This document shows, one piece after another, positions 33,416 to 46,229 of a DNA stretch of 64,000 nt. How positions within the stretch are numbered: the stretch's first letter is position 1; each line of letters opens with the position of its first letter. The translations under genes were made by a program, and so were the position numbers. Under the pieces are notes generated by a model. The model was given only the letters and a program-made list of their open reading frames with translations. It was not told the origin of the DNA and made no database searches. Source of the stretch: Castanea sativa (taxonomy: Eukaryota > Streptophyta > Magnoliopsida > Fagales > Fagaceae); contig NC_134014.1 in assembly GCF_040712315.1 (NCBI RefSeq), positions 39,483,634 through 39,547,633 of the forward strand, written 5' to 3'.

Positions 33416-35935
33416 TAAATTGATTTCTTTCCTATGCTTATTTTCTATTTATCTTTTCATAAACGTCCGAATAATTGTGGTTGTATGATTCTTCTATATA
33501 TGGTCATCCCTGAAAATATATCTCACGTGGGCTTATTAGTTTATTACCACACCCACCCAAAAAAGAAAGATAGAGAGAGTGGGCTCTGCAACTAGCACAT
33601 AAGCAGATAGGCAAAACTTGTGTCACATAAGACATGGTCCCGACTCCGAGTCAAGGGTGGTCATGGACGGGGTTGGTTATGTGCACGTGTGAGTATTAAT
33701 ATACATTGTCATGTTCTAGTCAAGAGGATTCACAAAGCACCATATGAACCATATAAGGCTACCTGCCCCCATTTGTAGCATTGGTGGTGATTGGCAGAGG
33801 GGGGCTCAATAACTACTGATCGATGTTTCATTCTGACAAAGCCAACTATCAATAAATATTTAAATCTAAACTAATTAAACCAAAATTATTTTACTGAAGT
33901 AAGGGGATATTTGCTTTTCTTACAATGGAGTTTTACAAGAATTCCATTTAAATGAATGTTAATCTCTCTTATAAGGATACATATTCATTAGTCAATAGCT
34001 CATACACTACAACGTCATTATGTTTTTTTTTTTTTTTTTTTAAATTGTTTTGTATGGTATGACCAAAAGAAAACTGAAAAGCAATAACGTCCCCCTCAAT
34101 TAATTCTCAAATTAATCATAATAAATATACTAACGCCCGAGTTGAATGGTAATTGAAGGAAGTATAGGATAGGTAGATATATTAATAGGTATGATTCAAA
34201 TGTCCAAACATATTAACAACCCTCGGGTATGGCTGTGGCAGTGGTAGGAGTAGTATATCAAGTGTATCTCCTACAACAAAGACATGCATTTTTTTTATAC
34301 GGACTTTTAGGAACATATAAATTGATTTTTAATAGATACAATAGAATTATGATTTAAACTTATGACGTCTATATCATGATAATTGCTCTATATTGCTAGG
34401 TTAAGAAACCTTTTTTTTGTGTAAAAAAAATTCAATCTTAGATTCCTTAACAAGCGACTTTAAAAAAACTGGTAGAGGGGGAGAGAACCGTTCGTTTCTT
34501 TACTATTCTATATGATATGGGCAGGGCCATCTTAGCTTGATATGAAACTTAAGGACCACGATCCCAACCGGCTTGATGGGAAGGCATTAAAATGAGGGAC
34601 CTCGATGCTCCACATTTTGACTTAAAAATAACAGGACCATCCTGTGAAATATTTATTTTGAGTTAACAAAAGTGTAAAGACGTAGGCTATACAGTTAATA
34701 TAAATGGCTGTCGGCTCTACCTTTTGATATCAATATAAAGCTACTCATCATCACAACAAGCAACAAGATACATAAACTTATAAAACCAAAATCATATCAT
34801 GAGGTAGATGACTCCGAAAAGATAAGCCAAAGAGAGCAAAAGTAGTGGGCATGGTGTATAATAGCTACTTTTGACAATTCAAAGGAGGGGAAACGTGGTC
34901 GGATCAATTTGTCAATATTAGTAAAAAGCTGGGTTGCATGCAATGTACATACAGCCAAATTTAATTATCACTGGAACTAAAAGGTCTCTGTTACAAAAGC
35001 ATGAGGTTAAGATAAGCCTACTAGTATCTTAGGCAGGTCCCATTGAACTATGAAATACAATCAAATGAATTGGTTGATGGACAAGGTTAAGAGTTAGGAC
35101 AGGGACCATAATGAATTGAAAGGCACATATCATTGTTAGATAACAGGTCATAATTTATGAGGCAACAGAATACTGCAGAGTAGGTAACAGATGAGGCCAC
35201 ATTTAGATGACTCCATTACTTAACTTAATACTCGGGACATTGTTAATGTGTTAGATTATTAAATTATCATTGCTACCATGGCTGAAGAAAGATCGAATCC
35301 TTGTTGTAAGATCACAAAACAAGGAGGAAGTGTATGGTTTTGATCACCTCATCTCCAAAGATTAGTAGTTTACCATCAAAGATATCAAATCAAATAAATG
35401 TGCTTTGTGTAGGTTGAGGAATTGCTGCCTCCTGTGAAGGATGCGTCCAGGTAATAGAATACTCAGCTTGATGAGATGGTTAATAATTAAAGAGCTCTGT
35501 GATTCAATTGGAGCCTCACGGTGTTATTAAAGGTTAAAATCTTCCATCTTCCAACTATCCAATTATCATAATTAAAAATAATAATAAATAAATAAGACCT
35601 AGAGTGGATAGTTTTATGGTAGCTCTGTGTTTGTGTTGTTTGAGGGGCAAGATATATACCCACGACTATCATTTCGGCATGTTTTAATATCCACCATTCA
35701 TTCGTGAAAATGAATAAAAGGCTGAGATTAAAACACTAAAGATAAACTAATTACTAGAGATTCAAATTAGTGACTGCCAAGACATAGCCTGAGATTACCA
35801 AAAGCTTGAGATTAGCCCCACTACCTCAAGTCTGGCTCCCCCATCCTGGGAGTGGCTTTGACACGTGAACACCATCTCCATAATTCACATTCATTCGGCT
35901 AGCTTGTCACAGTAGCCTAGCAACAAGTAAACTCT
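33416..35935. other. Intergenic, nothing recognised
   Basis: AT-rich DNA with a poly(T) run at about 34025-34042. No frame longer than about 60 codons looks coding and I saw no repeat ends. Confidence 0.55.
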
Positions 35936-35962
35936 CATCCCAAAAATATAATTTAAAAAAAA

Positions 35963-35994
<32 letters not shown>

Positions 35995-36025
35995 CAAGTA
36001 AACTCTCGTCCCAAAAATATAATTT

Positions 36026-36083
<58 letters not shown>
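35936..36083. repeat. Short duplication ending in (AT)n microsatellites
   Basis: CAAGTAAACTCTC.TCCCAAAAATATAATTTAAA occurs twice (about 35926 and 35995). The first copy is followed by (AT)9(AC)6 and the second by about 27 AT units (36029-36083). Confidence 0.9.
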
Positions 36084-36086
<3 letters not shown>

Positions 36087-36100
36087 TGATTGATGCTTGC

Positions 36101-36960
36101 CCACTCTGCAATAATACCCCATATATGGTTCTTCATGTTATCCAAGATTGCCCCATGATTGCTAATTTGCGGAGAGCAATTGGACCTTGCCCCTTCAAGT
36201 TATTTCTCATTTCGAAAGTTGGAGCAGTGGATTAAGTTTGCAACTAGCTCCCACTTGGTTTCTGACATCTTTCCTACTGTACCTTAGAAAGTTGTTTTCC
36301 CCGTTGCTTCTTGGAAAATCTGGACAGCAAGGAACAAATTGGTCATGGAAAACAAACCTTTGGACCCATGGAATCTGCTAGAGAACACCGTTTCTTTGGC
36401 TGTTGAACTCTACACTACCCTCTAAAAATTGGACCACAGGATTGTCTGTGCAGGCTGATTGATTGGAAACCACCCCACTTTGGTTATTTCAAACTCAACA
36501 CAGATGAGTCAGTCATTTCCAACCATGGAAGAGCTAGTGCAGGGGGCCTTATTAGACACTCCAATGTCACTTGGCTCAAAAGTTTCTCCGAGAACATTGA
36601 GATAACCAATTCCTTCGTAGCTAAATTTTGGGCTCTTAGGGATGGACTCAACTTTGCCCTGCATATTGGATGTCCAGAAAATCATAATTGAATTGAATGC
36701 TAAGCTAGTTGCGGATTTCTTAGCTTTGTAAGACACTTCAGGTCATGATTTTCACCTGTGTAGTGCTCTAATTTCTGATTGCAGATCTTTTTTTTTTTTT
36801 GGCATTTTGAGGCATCTTATAAGTTATATCCAACACGCTCCAAGAAGGGAATCACTGTGCAGACTTGTTAGCAAAAGATGGAAGTAGTAGGGAACCTTTT
36901 GTGTTGTATTCAGTCCCTCCACCTTTTGTTGTAGGCTGGTTGTTGGCTGATGCCTGAGAG
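36101..36960 (+). pseudogene. 3' relic of a LINE ORF2 (zf-RVT and RNase H-like domain)
   Basis: Plus-strand frames with stops read PYMVLHVIQDCPMIANLRRAIG (zf-RVT type, 36115-36180), SWKIWTARNKLVMENK (about 36310-36355), FKLNTDESVISNHGRASAGGLIRH (about 36483-36560), FVAKFWALRDGLNFALHIGC (about 36615-36675) and ADLLAKDGSS-like sequence near 36870. This is the order seen in plant LINE reverse transcriptase proteins with a C-terminal RNase H. Several stops and frame changes make it a dead fragment. The upstream RT is absent. Confidence 0.7.
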
Positions 36961-37098
36961 TTGGTTACCCCAGATGGTTTTGTCTGCCTTTATCTTTAAA
37001 TAATTTTCCCTTCTCAACAAAAGAAAAGAAGAAAAAAAAATTCTGATCATAGTTGGTAGCAAATCCCAAAGGTACCATAGAAAAACCCGACCTTGAGT

Positions 37099-40000
37099 TC
37101 ACTTTTTAACATTGTTGATTTTCACAGCAACTGGATCTGAACAGTATGGACAATTCCCATAAAGAACATTGAATGACCTGTAATGAAGTATGCAAATCAA
37201 CCATGAATCAAGCAATAATGAGAACAATATTAGAACTTATTGTAAAAGGGCAATTTTGTTATTAAAAAAAATTAGCAATTGACAGCTTAAGTTAAATTCA
37301 TGCATGATCCAAATAGAAAGCCACAAGGACACTAAAAATTCAACATACTGCCTTGTTGTGGTGATGGAACGCAACCAGTCCCCAAGACAAACACTATGGA
37401 AAGCCTTGCTGCAAGTGGTATTATCACATGTGTAGTCAGTTCCACTTCCACTCTTAGCTCCTAGCTCATCATCTACATCGACAATTTAAAAGTGAATGAT
37501 GTATGAATAAAGATGTAGTTAGTAAACATCTAAGAAAATGTATATATCAATACCAACTGGAAGACATTGAGCATAACATATTCCACATTCAACTTGCTGG
37601 TCATTCTTCAGTATATCAGTGGGCCTTGGCAGTTGAATCTCCAGAAGACATGCAAGATTTTCCAAGTATGGTTTGTCCTTTGTCCTATGCAGATTATCAG
37701 AGAACACAAATAAAGTATATCACTGATAATGCCATAGGCGATAATCATGTGAACATTTTTCAGAAAAATTAAGGAAAAGTGTTCACTAATTCCAAAAAAA
37801 AAAAAATTTGGCAATACATGATAGAAAGATCAAGCAACAGGAAGCGTTATTTCAAGTAAAAAAATGACCCCTTTGTTTTTAATTATAAAACTTCAAGTAT
37901 TACATTGTATCCATTCGAAATCCTTCTTCCCTTTTATTGGGGGTAAGGAAGAGAAGGGAAGGGAAGAGAGAGGGAGTGGGTTGGAAATCAGCATTCACTT
38001 TTAAGCTAACATATCAGTAGGAAAAATCAACAGAAACTGAGACATAATATCCATGAAGCACGGGTGCATTTTCGGATTCGAGGTGTGGGTGCGGGACTCG
38101 GCAATTTTTGAAAAAGTAAGATGCAGGTGTGGCGGGGTGCAACAATTAAAAAATTATTAAAAATATTTTTATTTATATTTTCTATATATTTTTACTATTA
38201 AAATATTTATAAAAAAAACATTATATGCCCTTGGTTCACATATAAATTACTTTGCGCCATTGTAACAAGAATATGTGACCCCCACAGAATAAACTACTTT
38301 TTTTTAATTATTTTGCAAACAGTATAAATTTTTAATTTTACTAGTTGCAGTGTTCTGAATGCTAAAATAACATTTTAGCTATTAATGTGTCTGTCTCTAT
38401 CTGATTTGGGTGGCCTTGTCAAAGGGGGATAAGGTGACATCGTTTTGCTGCTACTGCTGCAAAGTTCAAACTTTGTTGCTTTTCCCAGTTATGATGAGGG
38501 TTTTGGGGTTTATCAACAACAGCTTCAATGGCCTCCAAAAACACAAAGGTATTGCCAAAATCAAATTCAAAGCAAACTCACTTGGGTTCAATCAATTTCA
38601 AAGCAGAGGCTTATCAGACTCCAAGTTTTCCGGCATGATTCAAGGCCGATTTCGGCCTGTTTCGGCTAGTTTTCGCCACCGGCCGATACAATCCGACTCA
38701 GCCAATACGACCCGATTCTAGCCGAATCGGCCCGGTTCGGCGCAAATCCTAAAAATAAAATAAAAAAACTCAGACACGGCACCGACGTGCGGGCAGTAGC
38801 ATCGCTAGCGCGTCACTGCGTCAGACGCAGGTGCGGCGCCTATTTTGCCGCGTCCGTGCATCATAGCATAATATCTTGTCACTAAAAGAAAAAAAGGAGT
38901 GTTACACTGGTAGGATTGTGTATCTATAGTTTACTCCCCAAGGGTGGGTCCAAAAGGCCCTATCTTGGTGAGGTTCCACGTCATCCAAAAAAGAGAGCAG
39001 TGTTACAGATGAAAAATTCCACTTCTCAGGTAACTACAGAAACTTCCAATTTTCACTACCTTTATCTAACAAGTATTGAAGTCAAAATGCAAATTAAGAT
39101 CCATAGGAACAGGCAAGAGTATACCATTTTCTGCTATTTCTCTGCCACTTCTTTCTCAACGAACCCACCAATGGACCTGAACCTATAAAACGACACCTAA
39201 CACAACTTACATATTCAACGCCACGTCAAAAGCTAAAACTAGCAGTAGCAGAACAGTGATATGAGATGAAATCTCACTCTGGTAAAGATCTAGGATTGTT
39301 GGCATCTATACACAACATGATGAAGCAATCATTTCCTGAAAAACATAAACCTAAAAAGGTTTAATACTGACAAACAAAAAAGAAAATGCTTTATCAATAT
39401 ATTCATGATCAACCAATGGCTCACCTATATTAATTTGACGATGGGAAATTGATCGAGAAGGCTGTTTAGGATTGATAACACAAAGACACTTGTCAATATC
39501 ATCCAATGTAGACCAAAATTCCTGAAGCTTCTCCAGATGCTGTGTACAATATATAATAGTTGCATACTTTAGTAAAAGTTGGAAAAGCTCATAACCTTTT
39601 TAAAAAGCTTGCAACAAATACCTCTTGGAACTGCTGCACCACATCCTTTAATCTTGAGTTTATTGACCATTGTAAGTCAAAATTATATGGTACATCCTGA
39701 GGAAGGAAACTCAAAGATAATTTAAGCCTATAATGCAAAACTTCAATATCCAAAGAGATGAAAGAAAACCAACCGCTGATATTGAAGGTGGACTTTTGGG
39801 ATAGGTTTTATCCAACTGAATTTCCATAAAGTGCAGTCTCCCCTTCTTGTCTCTATCGATCAAATTTATCAAAGGCTCAGTCCACGACATGAATAAGCAT
39901 AAACAAACAGGAAACCGTGACATGTGGAAATAAGCATATACAATTATACATTCACAACCAATTGACAGAAACCTTTAATTAACTTCATAGCTATAATATT

Positions 40001-42158
40001 TAAATTATACATTCACAACCAATTGACAGAAACCTTTAATTAACTTCATAGCTATAATATATTAAATATTATACCTCAAAAAATGTTAGACGTTACAGTG
40101 GACTCATGTTAAGTTAAATCTAATGAAATTTAATCTAGATCTTCCATCTGCCTCCAAAAAGTGCTCATGTTTCTCACTGTATTTCAGTGTGGACTTTAAT
40201 ATGCTACATGGCAAGGTAAGAGAGAGAAAACAGATTTACCTACTTGATTCACATGCTACCAGTGTATATCAGGCTTGAACATTATAGTAAAAGATTGTAA
40301 AAAGATTATAAGTCAGAGGCAATGAAGTAGCATAGGGAAGATGAACATCTGATTCTGGAAGAAGAAAAGCAAGTTTTGATCTTAGAAGAGTAACCGGGCA
40401 ACGTTATCCAGCACTTGCCTACAAACAAAGTATGCTTAACTTACTTCACAATCACCTGATTTCTGATTCATTGCATATATTTCAGTTTTTCATACTCTTA
40501 GAAGATTAGTTCAACTTTTAATAAGGAACACGCTCTGAAAAATATTCACAGCATGCTTTACAGCTTTGAGATTCTAAGGCAATAATGTTTTACAGCAATC
40601 TTTTCATATCTCAATAACAGAGATTAAAATATTGTTTCTAAATCTGTTTGCCTGTTCCGGTGTCACTTATTTGGCCTTCAAAGCACCAAATGTCTTTGGC
40701 CAATTAAAACATTCTCTCAACATATAAAACCACAAATTAAACTTTAAGCACCAAAGCTTTCCTAATTTCTGTTGTAACTGCAAACTACATGGGAATTGGG
40801 GGGCAAAAACACAAGCACGTGAACTCTAAAGAGAAGGCAAACAAAAACCTGGATCCTCCTTCCTCAAGGGAAAATAGTTTGGAATATGAAAGCAAGAAAT
40901 AACATCTTACAAGATACGAAAGCTAAGAAACGTCAGATCTCCACCCAATCTCACCAGATGCTCCCATCCAACCTCTTCTATCTGTATATACGATGATCAA
41001 AAGGATCCTAAAAGACGTATTTTGCAATAACAAAATCAATGCACTCAACTGAAGCAAACAAAGTTCCATACATACTACACAATGTGGAGCATACACATTC
41101 ATAATTGAATGACAATTACATAAAATTGTATTGGTATGGTGTAAGGACTTAAGATCCTTCATAGTAGTAGTTCAGTATTGGAACATCAAGATACACTTTC
41201 ACAAAAACAAAAGGAATCCAAAACTAAATTACTTTAAGTATATGCGTGTGTGAGTGTGTGGAGTGTGGACAACAAGTAATTAGTATTCAGTAATTCTGAA
41301 AAATACACATTTCATTACTGACCATTTGAGTGTTCCATTTCAAAAGAAGATAAAGGCTCTGATAACTCTAGGTCTTTGTTAGTTTAAAGGGAATGAAACC
41401 ACAAGAAATAGCTTATGAAGGAGAATGGTTATTGATTGTTGATGCAATAAAAGATAAGAGGTGAACTAAAGTGTGTGGCTGTCCTCTTCCCCACAAGCCC
41501 TTTGCTCTAAAATAGAAGGCTGGTTAGGGGGAAAGGAATTGGATAATTCACTTTGGAAAATATAAAATTTGAGTCCAACTTTTACATACTTCTCTCAGAA
41601 ATTAAAATATAAGCAAAGGTAGTTTTCCATTTATTTAAAAGTAACTTGATTTGAGATGAACCCATCATGTTTAACAATAGACTTAAGGGATGGTATGAAC
41701 TAAAACAATACAGTAAAACACAATAAAATCTGCAAAAGACAAAACCAAACCAAATCAAAAGAAAAAACAAAAACATATAGGTTTTCTAATGATAAAGGAG
41801 CCGAGGAAACAACAAATTTAGTTTTTTTTTTTTTTTAATTCCTTCTGACATAGTTTTCTTTTTTATACCTTGACTTGATAATTAGCAAGAGTATATTCTA
41901 TGATCATGGCAACATGTAGCCAATGTATGAAACAAGACTCATGAAGATAATGTGCATAATTTCAACATGCTAGACTAGATGCAATTACTATTATGCTATG
42001 ATACTTTGGTCCTGGATGGTGAAATAAAAGTGATTACACAGAATCAATGAGTGGCAGTAGCAATATCATATGATAGATCAAGTCACCTCTGAGTACACCG
42101 AGCGGTAAAATGTAGATGATTTGGCCAGCTCTCTGCATCTAGCCTGTTCAGTATGGTC
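37099..42158 (-). CDS. FANCL: FANCL-type E3 ubiquitin ligase, 10 exons recognised, 5' end not fixed
   Basis: Minus-strand exons: 42087-42158, 40911-40981, 39774-39888 (acceptor abnormal), 39622-39696, 39425-39539, 39278-39335, 39125-39196, 37554-37684, 37349-37472, 37099-37177. They join in frame to 304 codons including the stop. FANCL is the RING E3 of the Fanconi anaemia DNA crosslink-repair pathway; it monoubiquitinates FANCD2 in the nucleus. The central substrate-binding region shows GWEHLVRLGGDLTFLSFRI, DKTYPKSPPSISA and LQEFWSTLDDIDKCLCVINP. The C-terminal RING-type domain has CGICYA, CDNTTCSKAFHSVCLGDWL and CPYC, so its zinc ligands are present. The acceptor before 39888 reads AT instead of AG. 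A start ATG may lie upstream, for example at 42898-42900, where ATG abuts a GT donor in matching phase, but this is unproven. A hAT element occupies one intron. Confidence 0.85.
38051..38866. mobile_element. Non-autonomous hAT element in a FANCL intron, 816 bp
   Basis: The 8-bp TSD CATAATAT is perfect at 38043-38050 and 38867-38874. The ends CCATGAAGCACGGGTGC and, inverted, CTATGATGCACGGACGC match over about 13 of 17 bases. Subterminal sequence is rich in GCGG/GTGCGG motifs. An internal plus-strand frame (38410-38721, 103 aa) resembles no transposase I know and is probably not coding. The element lies in the FANCL intron between 37685 and 39124 and should be spliced out. Confidence 0.8.
39942..40061. 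repeat. 61-bp tandem duplication in a FANCL intron
   Basis: AATTATACATTCACAACC...CTATAATAT occurs twice in a row (39942-40002 and 40003 to about 40061), nearly identical. It lies about 55 bp upstream, in gene orientation, of the exon whose splice acceptor is abnormal. Confidence 0.92.
40062..40910. other. FANCL intron sequence
   Basis: AT-rich intron between the exons at 39774-39888 and 40911-40981. No other feature seen. The intron at 40982-42086 is similar. Confidence 0.6.
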
Positions 42159-42960
42159 CTGTGGGTAAGAAGAAGAGGGAAAAAGAACAATAAAAATCTG
42201 TAAATAACTCTGCGTCTGTGCGACAATCCTCAGCCCTATATCTACCTTCCACTTAGAACTTTTGAATCTCTAGGTCTATCAATTTTTCAAGAAGCGTAGA
42301 GCCATACAATTAGGCCTTTTCCTTTTTATTTGAAATTTAAAATCTCATGAATTGTGAAGTCTTATGACTACTAACAAAGGGAAGGTTTGAAATCTCAATT
42401 GTGTAAATTTTATTGTTTTTCGCTTACTTGTTGAAATTTCATACATGAATACCTAGAGGTAGAGCTGATATATAATGAGAATGATTGTAACTAAAAACAG
42501 AAGGTGGAGACAGTGATAACAAAGCTACAATGCAGTGCATATACATGTGATGGGACACTGATTTTATGCATCCAACATATTAATTCTGTTTCAGCATAAA
42601 TACCCACAATCGAAAAGTTATATAAAACATTACAGCAAGAATAACAATTTTCAGCTTAAGAACATTGCGTAGTAGTTGGTATTGCAGAAACAACATAGTC
42701 CTGATTTCGCTTCAAAAACTTCTAACTCATTCAGGAATTTCAGCAAACAATTGGTGCGCTTTGCATTCATTCTCTCAAAATGACTTATCCATGATCTAGT
42801 AACTGATAAGTACGACTCAATATATAAATATACAAACATAGAATTCAGATACATAAATCGTTGGTGATAGAGACGACTAAGGAACAAGAAAAGGTACCAT
42901 TTTTTATTTAGCAAGATAATATGACTGCCTTCGCTGATAGAATGAGAGAACAGTACCGCT
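42159..42960 (-). other. Likely FANCL 5' intron and leader
   Basis: This lies upstream of the first recognised FANCL exon. ATG at 42898-42900 (minus strand) followed at once by GTACCT could be a minimal first coding exon, since phase 0 matches the next exon. There is no protein evidence for it. Confidence 0.35.
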
Positions 42961-43835
42961 TCCGACTTTTAGAATTAAGAGAACCCACACCCACCGACCT
43001 CCGTGTATCAAATAAATGACAGCAACTGTCTTAACGACTGTCGTTTCTTGCAATAGTACGTTAATGAGCCCAATTAATTACCAAATTCAAACAGACCTCT
43101 ACCGCTCTACTGTTGCCAAGAATTGCACATCTAAAAAGGTGACTTGATGTGTAAAATAGTGGATGAAAAATGAGTGTAGGTTTCACCCAAAATATGTGTG
43201 CGCGTGTGTGTATGTAGGAGAATATTTTCCTAAAAATTATAGATTCTAGGAGTTTAAAGTTAAAGTCGTAAAAAATAAAACTGATAACAGTTTGACATTT
43301 ATAACATGTGACATTTCAAGAACATTTAATTTGCTAAGGCTTGGATTATTGTGAGGGACTATCTTTATTGATAAACCCCTTTCACGTTATACATACAAGA
43401 AAGATAAAGCAACATGAAAGACACGGCAAGCAAAAGGGTTTTTTTGTTTTTTGGTTGGCTCCCCAATTGATGCAATAACACTTAAAAGTTAAAACAACTG
43501 CGTTTATTGACTATATAATTTAATGATTACTTTTTATCAACAAATAATGATAGTGGGTTTTTTCTTGATATAGACATTATTTAATTTAATGATAAATGAC
43601 TTAATCCATTTAGCGAGAATTTGGAAGAACATTGTTAGTTTTGGAAAGTATAGTATTGTGAGTTTAATACGCTATACCTCGGGGTGTTAGTGTAATTAAA
43701 CCGATTAGTTTTTTTATTTTTTCCTCTCAAAATTTTGATGTGGATGGTAAGAGATCTACAGCATATATATGTTTTAAATTTTATTTTATAATTTTCAAAA
43801 TAGTGTCAAATAGTTAATGAGGACTAGTAGATTAA
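42961..43835. other. Intergenic upstream of FANCL
   Basis: AT-rich. It should contain the FANCL promoter, but no clear TATA element was assigned. A short (GT)n run lies at about 43195-43212. Confidence 0.5.
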
Positions 43836-43974
43836 TGGTTCGTTTGGATTGAAAAGAAGGGAGGGAGAATAGAGTATAATAAAGTAAAATTTGCTCAAAA
43901 TTAGTCTATTTTCAGACAATTCTACCCTACTTCCCTCCACTCCCCCTCCCTCCTTCCTCAATCCAAACGGGCCC
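43836..43974. mobile_element. PIF/Harbinger (Tourist-like) MITE, 139 bp
   Basis: The terminal repeats TGGTTCGTTTGGATTG and (inverted) GGGCCCGTTTGGATTG continue into complementary AAGGGAGGGA/TCCCTCCTTC arms. TAA flanks both ends (43833-43835, 43975-43977), the TWA duplication of Harbinger MITEs. Confidence 0.75.
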
Positions 43975-44184
43975 TAAGGCTTATCAACTTGTTTATAGGG
44001 TCTTCTAAAAAAAATTTTTTTTTTTTTTTTTACAAGATAGAATTTTTACTCTAACCTAATCTAAGTATATATGTGTGTGAAGCTCCCTCCTAGAGACTTG
44101 AACCCTAGCTCTTACCTCCCACACCTCACAAACATTTATACTTGTGGAATGATTACCGCATCAAGGGTGTCCGGCGATCTAAAA

Positions 44185-44192
<8 letters not shown>

Positions 44193-44238
<46 letters not shown>
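44193..44238. repeat. (AT)n microsatellite, ~23 units
   Basis: Uninterrupted AT dinucleotides following a poly(A) run. Confidence 0.97.
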
Positions 44239-44240
<2 letters not shown>

Positions 44241-44579
44241 AGGGTAGTTATACTTGTGCTTACTCATCCAATGTTTTTACCACAACTATACAACAAATAT
44301 TTTCAATCATAAATATTGACAAAATTTGGCTTCACAACAAATTGAAGATGAATTTCTAAAAGTCTCTTTAATTTTGTACATTGAAATGAAATTTTTTTGA
44401 AATTTAATACACAAACAATCATATATGTTTTTCAAAAGAATGACAAATTCTATTTTGATAGATTATTTGATTAGATATGTATTAAGAAAAAATTATTGTG
44501 TCATGTCTTTTGTTGTTAATTATGAATAAATGCTAGTTTTATTTTTTTCCTATTTTCATTTAGTTTTAAATATTAGTAT

Positions 44580-45352
44580 TATGGGGGGTAAAAATTCCCG
44601 AATAAATATATGGGGTTTGGGCTTTATTGACGGGTATCAGTTTGTTTTTGGTTAAGGCCTCTAGGCCCACAAGTCAGTATGCACTATAAAGGTCCGAGGA
44701 GTTGTCCGAGGAGGAAAGTCTCCTCGGACTGGCCCGGTAATGACCCTGAGATTCGTCAAGAAGGTTAAAGGCAGAATTCTGAAAAAAATCGATGGGTAAG
44801 AGGGTGATCCCAGCACCCTCTAGACGCAAGGATGTGATAGAAATATCTAGGAAAAAGGCTGCTACCTCCACATTAAAGACTCTGTATCTACCTCCCTGAC
44901 CGCATTAATGAGGAAATAACCTCTGAACAATAGAATTGAACCTTTCTGCTATTATTTAAAGACTTCAAGAAGGTGGTGGTGGATGGGACAAGTATCTAAG
45001 GGAAAGATTTGTATGACACGTGGATAAACAGTGAAGAGGAAGAAGTATATAAGGAGACGAGAGAGGAAAGAGAAGGAGATCGGCTCCTAAACTAAAAAGA
45101 GAACTAAGAATTGTAAATTTTGGCCTAGAAAGAGAGTATTTATACAAATCGTCCTCGGCTTACGTCCGAGGAAATCTATTTGTCATATTCGTTCATCATT
45201 TGCACATATTGTAACATTCTACCTTGCTAATCAAACCTCCAACATCCCGAACCTAGATTTCAAACTCATACTCTATAAATTATATTGTATAAGGCTCATT
45301 GGGCCTGAGCCCAATATTCGTTTTTGGGTCCGGGTACAATTGTGCACTTACA
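44580..45352 (+). mobile_element. Solo LTR related to Tat-like element 1 (773 bp)
   Basis: The perfect 5-bp TSD AGTAT (44575-44579, 45353-45357) brackets one LTR that starts TATGGGGGGTAAAAA and ends CAATTGTGCACTTACA. The sequence aligns along its length with the LTR of element 1 (CCTCCACATTAAAGAC, CCGCATTAATG, CTCGGCTTACGTCCGAG, AAGGCTCATTGGGCCTGAGCCC) but is much more diverged. The first base pair is TA instead of TG. This is the product of LTR-LTR recombination after an older insertion of the same or a sister family. Confidence 0.88.
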
Positions 45353-45357
45353 AGTAT

Positions 45358-46229
45358 ATTATTTAGTCTTGAATTTAGAAAATATGTTGGTTTATGCTTG
45401 GTCCCCTAATTGAAATTCTGGATCCATCTCTGGGTAATAATGAAATATATATACCAACATCACTCTAATAAAACCTTTTTTTTAGGAACTCTAATAAAAC
45501 TAAGAAAAAGATGAAATGGAGGTGATATATTGTTAACACCTTAGCCACAAAAATAAAAGTCAAAGTCCCCATACCTAAGGTAAAAATTTGAATTGAATGA
45601 CTACAAAGTCAAGATATTTTATGAGAAATTTAAGCAAGATCTTATCTTAATGGAGTTGGAAATTAATAACTAATTTAGTTTTTTTTTTTTTTGGTGAAAG
45701 TGTGATAAAATATATTATACTTTGAAAAAGTGAGAAAATGTAAGAAAAGAGATGAAGTTTTAAAAAATTGTACTTAAAAGATAAAAAACAAAAAACTAGT
45801 TTATAAGCTAATCTCAAACACATAAGAATCACTAAAAGTGGAAAATGCACAACAAAACTGTCTAGTAGAGGAAATTGGAATGAGAGGAAAGAATTTTTTA
45901 TTTTTTTTATTCCTTTTTGATTTAGTCGGAAATCAGCAAACTAATAAAAAAAAATTGAGAGATAGTTTTAACTTATAGTAGCTGCTTCTGATGTTTGTTC
46001 TTTATCATCAGACTAAGATACCAATTGATTTTTGGTATAGGCAAAAAGTGAGCCCTAAATTTTTTATTCAACCACAAGGAACTTTACTAGTTGAGCTAAT
46101 TAAAACTCACGCAAACTAATAAAATTATTTGAGGAGAAGGAGATGAAAGGGAGTAAATGAATAAAAAGGGACATTGTGCTAAAATGTAAGAGATGAATTT
46201 GCTACTTTTTAATGAGAAATTGCTTAATA
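45358..46229. other. Intergenic, nothing recognised
   Basis: AT-rich with poly(A/T) runs. No coding similarity found. Confidence 0.5.

Noticed and set aside
35891..36145. Ile-Tyr repeat frame
   Set aside because: It translates (AT)n dinucleotide repeats.
38410..38721. 103-aa frame inside the hAT element in FANCL
   Set aside because: No BED finger, hAT dimerisation motif or other domain seen; probably chance in GC-richer sequence.
41582..42914. Minus-strand frames at 41582-41776 and 42651-42914 as FANCL exons
   Set aside because: No FANCL-like residues and no fitting splice phase; intron or leader sequence is more likely.
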